Below are positions 1-6,208 of a stretch of DNA of 21,376 nucleotides, one piece after another (position 1 is the first letter of the stretch; each line of letters begins with the position of its first letter). Origin of the DNA: RYN-431 sp036388295 (GTDB taxonomy: Bacteria > Planctomycetota > Phycisphaerae > Tepidisphaerales > Tepidisphaeraceae). The notes below the pieces were generated by a model, which was given only the letters and a program-made list of their open reading frames with translations, did not search any database and was not told the origin of the DNA. Location of the stretch: NCBI GenBank assembly GCA_036388295.1, contig DASVSC010000166.1, positions 1 through 21,376 on the forward strand, in the 5' to 3' direction. The position numbers and the translations under genes are program-made.

Positions 1-174
1 CGCATCAGTGTGCCGTTCGCGTTGCTGTTCTTTCCGCTGGTGCTGGCCGGCGCGTTGTTCGGCCGGTGGCTGACGAAGAAGATGAGCGACAAGCTGTTCG
101 TCCAGGTCGTTTACGTCACTGTGTTCGGCCTAGGCGCGTACCTGTTCTACATCGGATTGGCGGGCCTGCTGTGA
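1..174 (+). CDS. TSUP-family (TauE/SafE-like) membrane transporter, C-terminal fragment
   Basis: Frame 1 is open from the first base to a TGA at 172-174, giving 57 residues of a protein whose start lies outside the window. The fragment has two hydrophobic segments, about residues 4-23 and 37-57, separated by the basic link GRWLTKKMSDKLFVQVV. This pattern (small-residue helix, G-x-x-L/W-x-x-K-hydrophilic turn, F-x-x-V-x-x-V, last helix ending at the stop) is typical of the end of TauE/SafE-type anion exporters (TSUP family) in the inner membrane. The substrate cannot be read from this piece. The downstream SDR gene starts 13 bp after the stop with its own GGAGG, so the two may be co-transcribed. 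The family call is inference from a short fragment. Confidence 0.6.
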   Translation, partial: RISVPFALLFFPLVLAGALFGRWLTKKMSDKLFVQVVYVTVFGLGAYLFYIGLAGLL

Positions 175-187
175 GCCGGAGGCGACG

Positions 188-943
188 ATGAGCCAAGTAG
201 CGATCGTAACGGGCGGCTCCCGCGGCATCGGCCGGGCCATCGCCGAGGCGCTCGGCCGTAGCGGCTGGTCGGTCGTGGTGAACTACAACGCCGCTGCCGG
301 CGCGGCCGAGGACGTCAAAGGCATCATCGAAGCGGCCGGCGGACAAGCTCACGTCGTGCAGGCCGACATTTCGAAGACCGCCGACCGGGAAAAGCTGGTC
401 GCCGAGGCGCTCAGCGCGTTCGCCCGAATCGATCTGCTGGTCAACAACGCGGGCGTCGCGCCGGACGTCCGGGCCGACGTCTTGGATGCCACCGAAGCCA
501 GCTTCGACCGCCTGATCGACATCAACCTGAAAGGCCCGTACTTCCTCACCCAACTCGTCGCCCGCCGGATGGCCGAGCAACGAAGCGGCGCGATCATCAA
601 CATCACCAGCATCAGCGCCTACACCGCCCACACCAACCGCGGCGACTACGCGATCAGCAAGGCCGGCCTGGCGATGATGACGCAGGTGTTCGCCGCCCGC
701 ATGGCCGAGTTCGGCGTGAATGTGTACGAAATCCGCCCCGGCGTCATCGCCACCGACATGACCGGCGGCGTGAAGGACAAGTACGACGACCTGATTTTCA
801 ACAAAGACCTCACCCCCATCAAACGCTGGGGCCGGCCCGACGACATCGCCCGGGCCGTGCTCGCCATCGCCGGCGGCGCGTTCCCGTTCAGCACCGGCGA
901 AGTCTTCAATGTCGACGGCGGCTTTCACATGCGGCGGTTGTAA
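188..943 (+). CDS. SDR-family NAD(P)-dependent oxidoreductase (3-oxoacyl-ACP reductase-like)
   Basis: A 251-residue classical short-chain dehydrogenase/reductase. The nucleotide-binding motif TGGSRGIG is at residues 8-15, NNAG at 86-89, and the catalytic triad reads Ser141, Tyr154 and Lys158 (YAISK). RPGVIATDM follows the active site, and the protein ends with the usual NVDGG near residues 243-247. Length and all motifs fit a complete, active cytoplasmic enzyme that reduces a keto group or oxidises an alcohol with NAD(P)(H). FabG-like sequence does not prove a role in fatty acid synthesis, because many SDRs of this type act on sugars or other small molecules. The ATG is preceded by GGAGG at 178-182. 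Its stop codon overlaps the next start (TAATG), so translation of the downstream gene is probably coupled. Confidence 0.9.
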   Translation: MSQVAIVTGGSRGIGRAIAEALGRSGWSVVVNYNAAAGAAEDVKGIIEAAGGQAHVVQADISKTADREKLVAEALSAFARIDLLVNNAGVAPDVRADVLDATEASFDRLIDINLKGPYFLTQLVARRMAEQRSGAIINITSISAYTAHTNRGDYAISKAGLAMMTQVFAARMAEFGVNVYEIRPGVIATDMTGGVKDKYDDLIFNKDLTPIKRWGRPDDIARAVLAIAGGAFPFSTGEVFNVDGGFHMRRL

Positions 944-1803
944 TGGAGTTACCGAAATACTGGGCCCGGGCCTCGTTCACCGCCAAAGACGGCAGCGGCC
1001 GTCCTGTCACACGCAACGCGCTCGGCTGGTCGACAACAAGTGTGGCCGAGGCGCAAGCCGTGGCGGGCGAACGGGCGAAGCGCGCCGCCGACCGACAGAC
1101 CGACGGACGCGCGACGGCGTACGAGTACGGCGAAGTGCCGCCGCGTGAACAGCAGTTCGATGTGATCGAACACGGCGGCCAAACGATCGGCGTAATCACC
1201 CGCAATCGCTACGGCAGCCTGATCCTCAACACCGACCGCGTGATGTTCGCCGACATCGACTTCCCGACGCCCCAATCGTCCGCCCCGCAGGGCTTGGCCG
1301 GTTTGGTCGCCGGGCTGTTCAAGAAGACGCCGCCGACGACGACGCCGGAAGCGGTGGCGTTGGAAAAGGTGCTGGCGTGGCAGGCAACACGTCCGGCCGC
1401 GTCGTTCCGCGTCTACCGCACGTTCGCCGGCCTGCGACTGTTGTTCACCGACGGCTTGTACGACCCGCGCTCGCCCGACACGCGCGATTTGCTTCGCTCG
1501 ATCGGCAGCGACCTGCTCTACTTCACGCTCACGCAACGGCAGGGCTGCTTCCGGGCGCGGTTGTCGCCCAAGCCGTGGCGGTGCGGCGCGAGCACGTATT
1601 TGCCGCGCTCCATCGTCGATCATCCGGACGAACCGCAGCGGGTGGACGAATGGGCCGAGGCGTATACGCGGCAGGCGGCCGCGTATGACACGTGCCGATT
1701 CCTGCGGACGGTCGGGCCATCAGCGGCGAACGGCGAGATCAACGCGATCAGTAATGTTCACGACCGTTTCACCGGGGCGACCGGGACGAAGCCGCTGGCA
1801 TAG
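943..1803 (+). CDS. Conserved-looking protein of unknown function with a DxD motif (possible primase/polymerase-like fold)
   Basis: A 286-residue soluble protein with no signal peptide or membrane segment. I do not recognise a named family with certainty. The N-terminal 65 residues are basic and Ala/Arg-rich. The core has RYGSLILNTDRVMFADIDFP (residues 89-108), where a hydrophobic strand ends in D104-x-D106, and then RVYRTFAGLRLLFTD (156-170). The most constrained-looking piece is CFRARLSPKPWRCG (202-215), with two Cys and dense basic residues. A hydrophobic strand ending in DxD followed by a T/S-x-x-G-hydrophobic-R strand recalls motifs I and II of archaeo-eukaryotic primase-like enzymes, but the usual motif-II histidine is replaced by Arg165. 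That link is inference only. The start ATG overlaps the SDR stop (TAATG), so the two proteins are probably made together. A stem-loop follows at 1818-1851. Confidence 0.75.
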   Translation: MELPKYWARASFTAKDGSGRPVTRNALGWSTTSVAEAQAVAGERAKRAADRQTDGRATAYEYGEVPPREQQFDVIEHGGQTIGVITRNRYGSLILNTDRVMFADIDFPTPQSSAPQGLAGLVAGLFKKTPPTTTPEAVALEKVLAWQATRPAASFRVYRTFAGLRLLFTDGLYDPRSPDTRDLLRSIGSDLLYFTLTQRQGCFRARLSPKPWRCGASTYLPRSIVDHPDEPQRVDEWAEAYTRQAAAYDTCRFLRTVGPSAANGEINAISNVHDRFTGATGTKPLA

Positions 1804-1817
1804 TCGACGCGACGACG

Positions 1818-1851
1818 CGTCAGCAGAAACTTTTCCGGATTTTTGCTGACG
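1818..1851 (+). terminator. Stem-loop after the unknown DxD gene, possible terminator
   Basis: CGTCAGCAGAAA (1818-1829) pairs with TTTTTGCTGACG (1840-1851), with one G-T wobble, around the 10-nt loop at 1830-1839. It begins 14 nt after the stop codon at 1803. The T-run is in the stem rather than after it, so it is not a classical intrinsic terminator. It may instead protect the mRNA end. Confidence 0.35.
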
Positions 1852-1931
1852 GCCCACGGCCGGACGTTAAAACGAATGGCTGACGCGACGCCGGTGCGCC
1901 CGTCCGAACGTGAGGCGGGACGCATGAAGTT

Positions 1932-1957
1932 CCCTCTCCCGGTACGCCGGGAGAGGG
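1932..1957. repeat. Perfect 11-bp stem-loop with TACG tetraloop, dispersed-repeat type
   Basis: CCCTCTCCCGG (1932-1942) and CCGGGAGAGGG (1947-1957) are exact reverse complements around TACG (1943-1946). It is followed by TAGGGTGAGGGCC. This purine-run plus G-rich tail looks like short intergenic repeats that are widespread in GC-rich bacterial genomes (from memory). Copy number in this genome cannot be judged from one window. Confidence 0.7.
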
Positions 1958-2067
1958 TAGGGTGAGGGCCGAGCGTGAAGAGAAAAGAAGGACGGATGAG
2001 GGCCATTTCGCTCGATCGTCTGTCGTACGCGGACAGGCGGCTAACCCGCCGTTCGCCCCTCTCCCGA

Positions 2068-2124
2068 CGTAGGGCGGGCATTGCCCGCCGCCGGGCAAAA
2101 ATGGCGGGCAATGCCCGCCCTACG
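2068..2124. repeat. Perfect 22-bp inverted repeat with nested palindromes (REP/MITE-like)
   Basis: The left arm 2068-2089 (begins CGTAGGGCGGGCATT) is the exact reverse complement of the right arm 2103-2124 (ends GCCCGCCCTACG). The spacer is 13 nt (2090-2102, ending in AAAAAT). Each arm also contains its own near-palindrome, GGCGGGCA-N-TGCCCGCC, so either one long hairpin or two small ones could form. The layout resembles REP doublets or small non-autonomous elements. No flanking target-site duplication was evident. Confidence 0.75.
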
Positions 2125-2282
2125 GCCACTAGCGGAAAGGCCCTAAGTCGCATGGCGGTCTGGGCAAGCCCCGTACGGCCGTCGCACCCCTATATTGCGG
2201 CCGAACGCCTGGCCGGCCCTGCAGTTGAATCGCGCTGCGCGTTTGTGAATGGCAGGAACAAAATCGGTCACTTTTTCGCCAC

Positions 2283-3656
2283 TTACGGCCGAACGGGCAT
2301 GACGCTGATCGCGTCGCGGTACAGCCCGACGCACGCCTTCGCGGCCGCGGCCCAGCTGAGCTTGGCGACGTCGCGGGTGCCGTCGGCGCGCATCATGTCC
2401 GCCAGCGTCGGGTGGCGCAGCACGGCGACGATTTTGTTGGCCAGTTCGTTGGTGTCCCAGAAGTCGACTTTCAGCGCGTGCTTGAGCACTTCGCTGACGC
2501 CGCTCTGCTTGCTGATGATCGTCGGCACCTGCCGGGCGATGGCCTCCAGCGGGGCGATGCCGAACGGCTCGCTCACGCTGGGCATCACGAACAGGTCGGC
2601 GATCTGGTAGATCCGCTCGACGTCCAGACCGCGGAGGAAGCCGGTGAACAGGACTTTGTGGGCGATGCCGTACGAGGCCGCCAGTTCGACGGTGTGGCGG
2701 GCCAGGTCGCCGTCGCCGCTCATGACGAACCGCACGTCGTCCATGACGTCCAGCACCTTGCGGGCGGCGGTCAGGAAATATTCCGGCCCCTTCTGCATGG
2801 TCAGCCGGCCGAGGAAGAGGACGACTTTTTCTTGGCGCTTGATCGAAAAATCGGACGCCGTCAGGCGGTGGTCGGGCGGGGCTTCGACGGCATTGTAAAT
2901 AACCTGCACCTTTTCCGCCGGCACGCCGTACTGCTGCACGAGCAGGTTCTTGGTGAACTGGCTGACGGCGATGACGCGGATGGCCCCGTGCACGCCGCGG
3001 CGTTCGATTTCGCTGATGCGGGCGTCGCCGTTGTGGCCGCCACGGTCGGACTCGGTGCTGTGCAGGTGGACGACCAACGGCTTGCCTGACCGGCCCGCCA
3101 CCGCCAGGGCCGCAGGAAAAGTCATCCAGTCGTGGGCGTGGATGACGTCGAACGATTCGTCCTTCGCCAATTGCTCCACGTATTCGGTGTAGCGTTTGAC
3201 GTCGGCGAACAGGCCGATCTCCGGCGGCGGTGGCGGTCCTTCATCGGCCGGCGGGACCGGCGACGTGTCTACGAACCGGGCCGGATCGTGCCGGGCGGTG
3301 GCCGAACCGCTCTGCTGGCTTTGGTGGGCGTTTCGCTCCACGACCGTCGTCGTTTCGTACGGGCTGAGCCGGACCGGGATCGTCTGGAAGGTGATGTGGT
3401 CGTAAATCCACAGATCGTCCTGGCCGGCGTCTTCCCCGGTCGTGTCAGCGGGCGGCGACCACTGCCTGACGAACGGCTGCGCGTGGGCGACGAACGGCCG
3501 GGGCGGCGGCGGCTGTGGGAGGACGAAGGTGACGTCCACGCCCTGCCGGTCGAGCGCACGGACCAGCCCCGCGCAGGCCGTGCCGAGGCCGCCGTTGATC
3601 GCCGGCGGAAATTCCCAACCCAGCATCAGCACACGCATGGTCGCACCCGTCGCCAT
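2283..3656 (-). CDS. GT4/GT5-type glycosyltransferase, starch/glycogen-synthase-like
   Basis: A 457-residue two-domain GT-B glycosyltransferase. The N-terminal domain starts with MRVLMLGWEFPPAINGGLG (residues 7-25), the donor-loop glycine motif of glycogen-synthase-like enzymes, and has HAHDW at 173-177. The C-terminal domain has LGRLTMQKGPEYF (282-294), with the donor-binding Arg284 and Lys289, and the retaining E-x7-E motif as E363 and E371 in SEPFGIAPLE. It probably transfers a glucosyl-type residue from a nucleotide sugar in the cytoplasm, for glycogen or a surface glycan. The acceptor cannot be told. Residues 48-146 hold a proline-rich, probably disordered insertion between the first strands and the HAHDW part. 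The ATG at 3656 has GGAGAG just upstream (rather close). The ATG at 3638 (MRVLMLGW) is a good alternative and fits the family start better. Confidence 0.88.
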   Translation of the reverse strand: MATGATMRVLMLGWEFPPAINGGLGTACAGLVRALDRQGVDVTFVLPQPPPPRPFVAHAQPFVRQWSPPADTTGEDAGQDDLWIYDHITFQTIPVRLSPYETTTVVERNAHQSQQSGSATARHDPARFVDTSPVPPADEGPPPPPEIGLFADVKRYTEYVEQLAKDESFDVIHAHDWMTFPAALAVAGRSGKPLVVHLHSTESDRGGHNGDARISEIERRGVHGAIRVIAVSQFTKNLLVQQYGVPAEKVQVIYNAVEAPPDHRLTASDFSIKRQEKVVLFLGRLTMQKGPEYFLTAARKVLDVMDDVRFVMSGDGDLARHTVELAASYGIAHKVLFTGFLRGLDVERIYQIADLFVMPSVSEPFGIAPLEAIARQVPTIISKQSGVSEVLKHALKVDFWDTNELANKIVAVLRHPTLADMMRADGTRDVAKLSWAAAAKACVGLYRDAISVMPVRP

Positions 3657-3829
3657 TCTCTCCGAGTCCCGCGTTCTAAGCGACGCCGGGCGAGGCTGTC
3701 AAACCAGCATTACCGGAACCGGGTGTGGAAGTTTTCGGCTTCCGTGTTCGAGCGTGCATTCGTACGACAGGTCAAAGCCGTACGCGTGGGACAGGTGGGC
3801 CATTGCGGGCGTGATAGAATTGAGGGCCG

Positions 3830-4756
3830 ATGGATTCAAACCAGCGCCGCATGCGGTGCTTCAGTTCCCCCGCCTATTTCGCCGTGCTGCCGGCGGGTCA
3901 TCCGTTCCCGATGCGGAAGTTCCCCGATTCGGCGGAGCGGATCCGCACGGACGGCATCGCCGAGGTCGTCGATCCCGGCACGATCGACGACGCCGACCTG
4001 CTGCGCGTGCACACGCCGGCATACGTCGAATCGATTCGCACCGGCCGGTACAACGAGCTGACTGCGCTGCGCCTGGGCCTGCCGTGGCACCCGACGATCA
4101 ACACGCGCTCGCGCGCCGCCACGGCCGGCACGCTGGCCGCCACGCGGGCGGCGCTGAAGGACGGCATCGCCGCGAACCTTGCCGGCGGGACGCACCACGC
4201 GTTCGCCGACCGCGGCGAAGGGTACTGCGTGTTCAACGACGTCGCCGTCGCCGTCCGCCGCTTGTGGTGCGACGAGCCGTGGCTGCACGTGATGGTGATC
4301 GATTTGGATGCCCATCAGGGCAACGGCACGGCGGCCCTGTTCGCCGGCGACGCACGGGCGTTCACGTATTCGCTGCACGTCGGTCGGAACTATCCGAGCC
4401 GGAAGGAGATCAGTTCGTTGGACGTGGAGGTGAGTCGCTATGCCGGGGCCGAAGAATATTTCGACAAGCTGGAATCGACGCTGCCGGGGGCGATCGAGCG
4501 CTTCGAGCCGGATTTGGTCTTTTACAATGCCGGTGTAGATGTGCACGAAGACGACCGGTTCGGACAGATGAAACTGACGACTGTGGAGATGAAACGACGC
4601 GACCTGTTCGCGATTCACGCCGCCCGGCGGTGGGAGGTGCCGACGGTCGTCGTCTACGGTGGCGGGTACAACCGAACGGACGGCATGACGGCGAACCTGC
4701 ATGTGCAGACGGTCAAAGCCGCGTCGGTATTTCACCAGATTAGCGGAACGTCGTAG
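3830..4756 (+). CDS. Histone deacetylase family protein (AcuC/acetylpolyamine-amidohydrolase-like)
   Basis: A 308-residue zinc-dependent deacetylase-fold enzyme with the full catalytic set: tandem H122-H123 in AGGTHHAF, zinc ligands D160 and H162 in DLDAHQGNGT, third ligand D237 in YNAGVDVHEDD, and the transition-state Tyr280 in GGGYN. The N-terminus HPFPMRKF matches the family opening. In bacteria such proteins remove acetyl groups from proteins such as acetyl-CoA synthetase, or from small amines. The substrate is not evident here. GAGGG ends 4 nt before the ATG at 3830. The ATG at 3851 is an alternative giving the more usual short N-terminus. The gene is divergent from the glycosyltransferase (173-bp gap), and its last 25 bp overlap the convergent PIN toxin gene. 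Confidence 0.9.
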   Translation: MDSNQRRMRCFSSPAYFAVLPAGHPFPMRKFPDSAERIRTDGIAEVVDPGTIDDADLLRVHTPAYVESIRTGRYNELTALRLGLPWHPTINTRSRAATAGTLAATRAALKDGIAANLAGGTHHAFADRGEGYCVFNDVAVAVRRLWCDEPWLHVMVIDLDAHQGNGTAALFAGDARAFTYSLHVGRNYPSRKEISSLDVEVSRYAGAEEYFDKLESTLPGAIERFEPDLVFYNAGVDVHEDDRFGQMKLTTVEMKRRDLFAIHAARRWEVPTVVVYGGGYNRTDGMTANLHVQTVKAASVFHQISGTS

Positions 4757-5118
4757 GCTGCAAGGCGACTATCTTTTGTGATCAATTTCAGTCCGCGAAC
4801 GTTGGCTTGGGCTATTAGCATTCGATCGAATGGATCGTCGTGGTGATTCGGAAGATGAATGGTGTAGTGAGCGTCTTCCGCCGTTACAGGAAGGATTTCC
4901 AGCTTGAACTCGTACATCCCGTCTTCCACTAATCGCTGTAGGGGTTGAGGGAAAGTGAGTTTGCCTTTGTTGATTTTGATCGCGAGTTCCCAAATAGTCA
5001 CGACGCTTAGATACAAGCGACTGCCGCGGTCCACAGCTATAGATCGCGCCGCCGCCGACAAGGCCGGATCGTCGAACGCGAGCCAAAGAAAAGTGTGCGA
5101 GTCCAACAAGTATCTCAT
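4732..5118 (-). CDS. vapC: PIN-domain ribonuclease toxin, VapC family (COG3744-like)
   Basis: A 128-residue PIN domain. The acidic metal-binding residues are in place: D6 in LLDSHTFLW, E44 in TIWELAIK, D95 and D98 in HHDDPFDRMLIAQA, and D116 in ITKDSRL. The H-x-DPFDR-x-L-hydrophobic-AQA signature is typical of the COG3744 branch of type II toxin nucleases, which cleave RNA (often tRNA or rRNA) when the antitoxin is lost. The start ATG overlaps the antitoxin stop by 4 nt (ATGA), so translation is coupled and no separate ribosome binding site is visible. The gene ends inside the 3' end of the histone deacetylase gene on the other strand. It is markedly AT-richer than its neighbours (26 of 60 bases are G/C at 4921-4980), which suggests acquisition. 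Confidence 0.9.
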   Translation of the reverse strand: MRYLLDSHTFLWLAFDDPALSAAARSIAVDRGSRLYLSVVTIWELAIKINKGKLTFPQPLQRLVEDGMYEFKLEILPVTAEDAHYTIHLPNHHDDPFDRMLIAQANVRGLKLITKDSRLAAYDVPLIW

Positions 5119-5321
5119 CGGTAGGCGTCAAAATCTTCGAGCGGCGCATCAAAGTCCGCAGCCATCCAGAGTTTGCCTTTCGCCCAACCCGGCCGACGCC
5201 GCGGCTCTTCGTCCGCCTCTCGCACAATAATTTCCACCTTGAGCCCGTACATAGGCCTTAATTCAGGCAAAGCGTCGAAAAGCTTGTCGTCAACCGTTTT
5301 GACGGTCGTAATGGGTTCCAT
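5115..5321 (-). CDS. DUF2281-type antitoxin partner of the PIN toxin
   Basis: A 68-residue protein ending in GWAKGKLWMAADFDAPLEDF, which matches the C-terminal toxin-binding tail of DUF2281 antitoxins (G-x-x-KGK-hydrophobic-W-M-x-x-DFD-x-PLEDF). DUF2281 proteins usually pair with COG3744 PIN toxins, as here. The N-terminal half (residues 1-35) should carry dimerisation and operator binding, but it is short and no clear DNA-binding motif is recognisable. AGGTG at 5327-5331 precedes the ATG by 5 nt and overlaps the accD stop region. It lies 9 nt after accD and overlaps the toxin start by 4 nt (ATGA). No separate promoter or operator is visible, so the pair may depend on read-through from accD or on a promoter within accD. 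Confidence 0.82.
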   Translation of the reverse strand: MEPITTVKTVDDKLFDALPELRPMYGLKVEIIVREADEEPRRRPGWAKGKLWMAADFDAPLEDFDAYR

Positions 5322-5330
5322 ATTTGCACC

Positions 5331-6161
5331 TCATTTCACGCAGTAATCAATCAATCGGGCCACTTCGCTGCGCAGGTCGCGGCGGTGAACGATGAAATCG
5401 ATGAAACCCTTGTCGCGCAGGAACTCCGACCGCTGCGCCTCTTCCGGCAGCTCCTGCCGCGTGGTGCTTTCGATCGTGCGGCGGCCGGCGAAGCCGATGT
5501 AGGCTTTGGGCTCGGCGACGATGAAATCGCCGAGCATGGCGAAGCTGGCGGTGACGCCGCCGGTGGTCGGGTCGGTCAGCAGGCTGATGAACAATTGGCC
5601 GGCCTCGTCCAGTTTCGCGAGGGCGGCGCTGGTTTTTGCCATCTGCATCAGGCTGAGCGTGCTTTCCTGCATGCGGGCGCCGCCGGAGCAACTGGCGACC
5701 AGCAGCGGCAGCTTTTCCGCCGCCGCCAGTTCGATCGACCGCGTCAGCTTCTCGCCGACCACGCTACCCATGGAGCCCATCATGAACGTCGGGTCCATCG
5801 CCGCCAGCACCAGCGGCCGGCCTTTCACGAACGCCCGGCCGCAGACCAGCGCGTCCTTGTTGCCGCTCTTCAACTGCTCGGCCTTGATGCGGTCGGTGTA
5901 GCTTTTCTTGTCGACGAACTTCAGCGTGTCGACCGGTTCGATCTCGGCATACAGCTCTTCGAAGCTCCCGGCGTCGGTCAGTTGCTCGACGCGTGTGCGG
6001 GCGCTGACGCGGAAGTGGTGATCGCAGCCAGGACAGACGCTGCTGTTGTCTTCGACGATCTTCTTAAACAGCATGTCGCCGCACGCGGGGCAGCGCATCC
6101 ACAAGCCGGCGGGAATGCCCGCGCTTTTCACGGCCATCGGGGTGGTGGGTAATTCGGACAT
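5331..6161 (-). CDS. accD: Acetyl-CoA carboxylase carboxyltransferase subunit beta
   Basis: A 276-residue AccD. The N-terminal four-cysteine zinc ribbon is complete (C24-x2-C27 and C43-x2-C46). The crotonase-fold core carries SCSGGARMQES (158-168) and TDPTTGGVTASFAMLGD (196-212), whose glycine turns form the oxyanion holes for biotin and acyl-CoA. With AccA it transfers CO2 from carboxybiotin to acetyl-CoA to make malonyl-CoA, the committed step of fatty acid synthesis. The length is normal for the family. No strong ribosome binding site is visible. The gene follows the Gfo/Idh/MocA gene by 47 bp on the same strand and runs directly into the toxin-antitoxin pair. accA is not in the window. 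Confidence 0.96.
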   Translation of the reverse strand: MSELPTTPMAVKSAGIPAGLWMRCPACGDMLFKKIVEDNSSVCPGCDHHFRVSARTRVEQLTDAGSFEELYAEIEPVDTLKFVDKKSYTDRIKAEQLKSGNKDALVCGRAFVKGRPLVLAAMDPTFMMGSMGSVVGEKLTRSIELAAAEKLPLLVASCSGGARMQESTLSLMQMAKTSAALAKLDEAGQLFISLLTDPTTGGVTASFAMLGDFIVAEPKAYIGFAGRRTIESTTRQELPEEAQRSEFLRDKGFIDFIVHRRDLRSEVARLIDYCVK

Positions 6162-6208
6162 CTTGCCGAAATCTTATCAGACGCCGGCCAACACGTCAGC
6201 CCGACGGT

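Larger units (their letters stand above)
1804..2282. other. 479-bp gene-free stretch carrying three stem-loops
   Basis: This gap lies between the unknown DxD gene (+) and the end of the glycosyltransferase gene (-), so two genes converge on it. I see no credible gene. Open frames here are short, run into the glycosyltransferase antisense, and have low-complexity composition. What it does hold is structure: a 12-bp stem-loop at 1818-1851, an 11-bp stem-loop at 1932-1957 and a perfect 22-bp inverted repeat at 2068-2124. The remaining stretch, 2125-2282, shows nothing I can name. Confidence 0.8.

Noticed and set aside
1975..2610. A 211-codon plus-strand open frame starting in the gene-free stretch
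   Set aside because: It runs through the 22-bp inverted repeat and then antisense to the glycosyltransferase. It has no ribosome binding site and no recognisable domain.
3815..3820. TAGAAT as a -10 box of the deacetylase gene
   Set aside because: There is no matching -35 at a proper distance and it is only 9 nt from the start codon, so it was not listed as a promoter.
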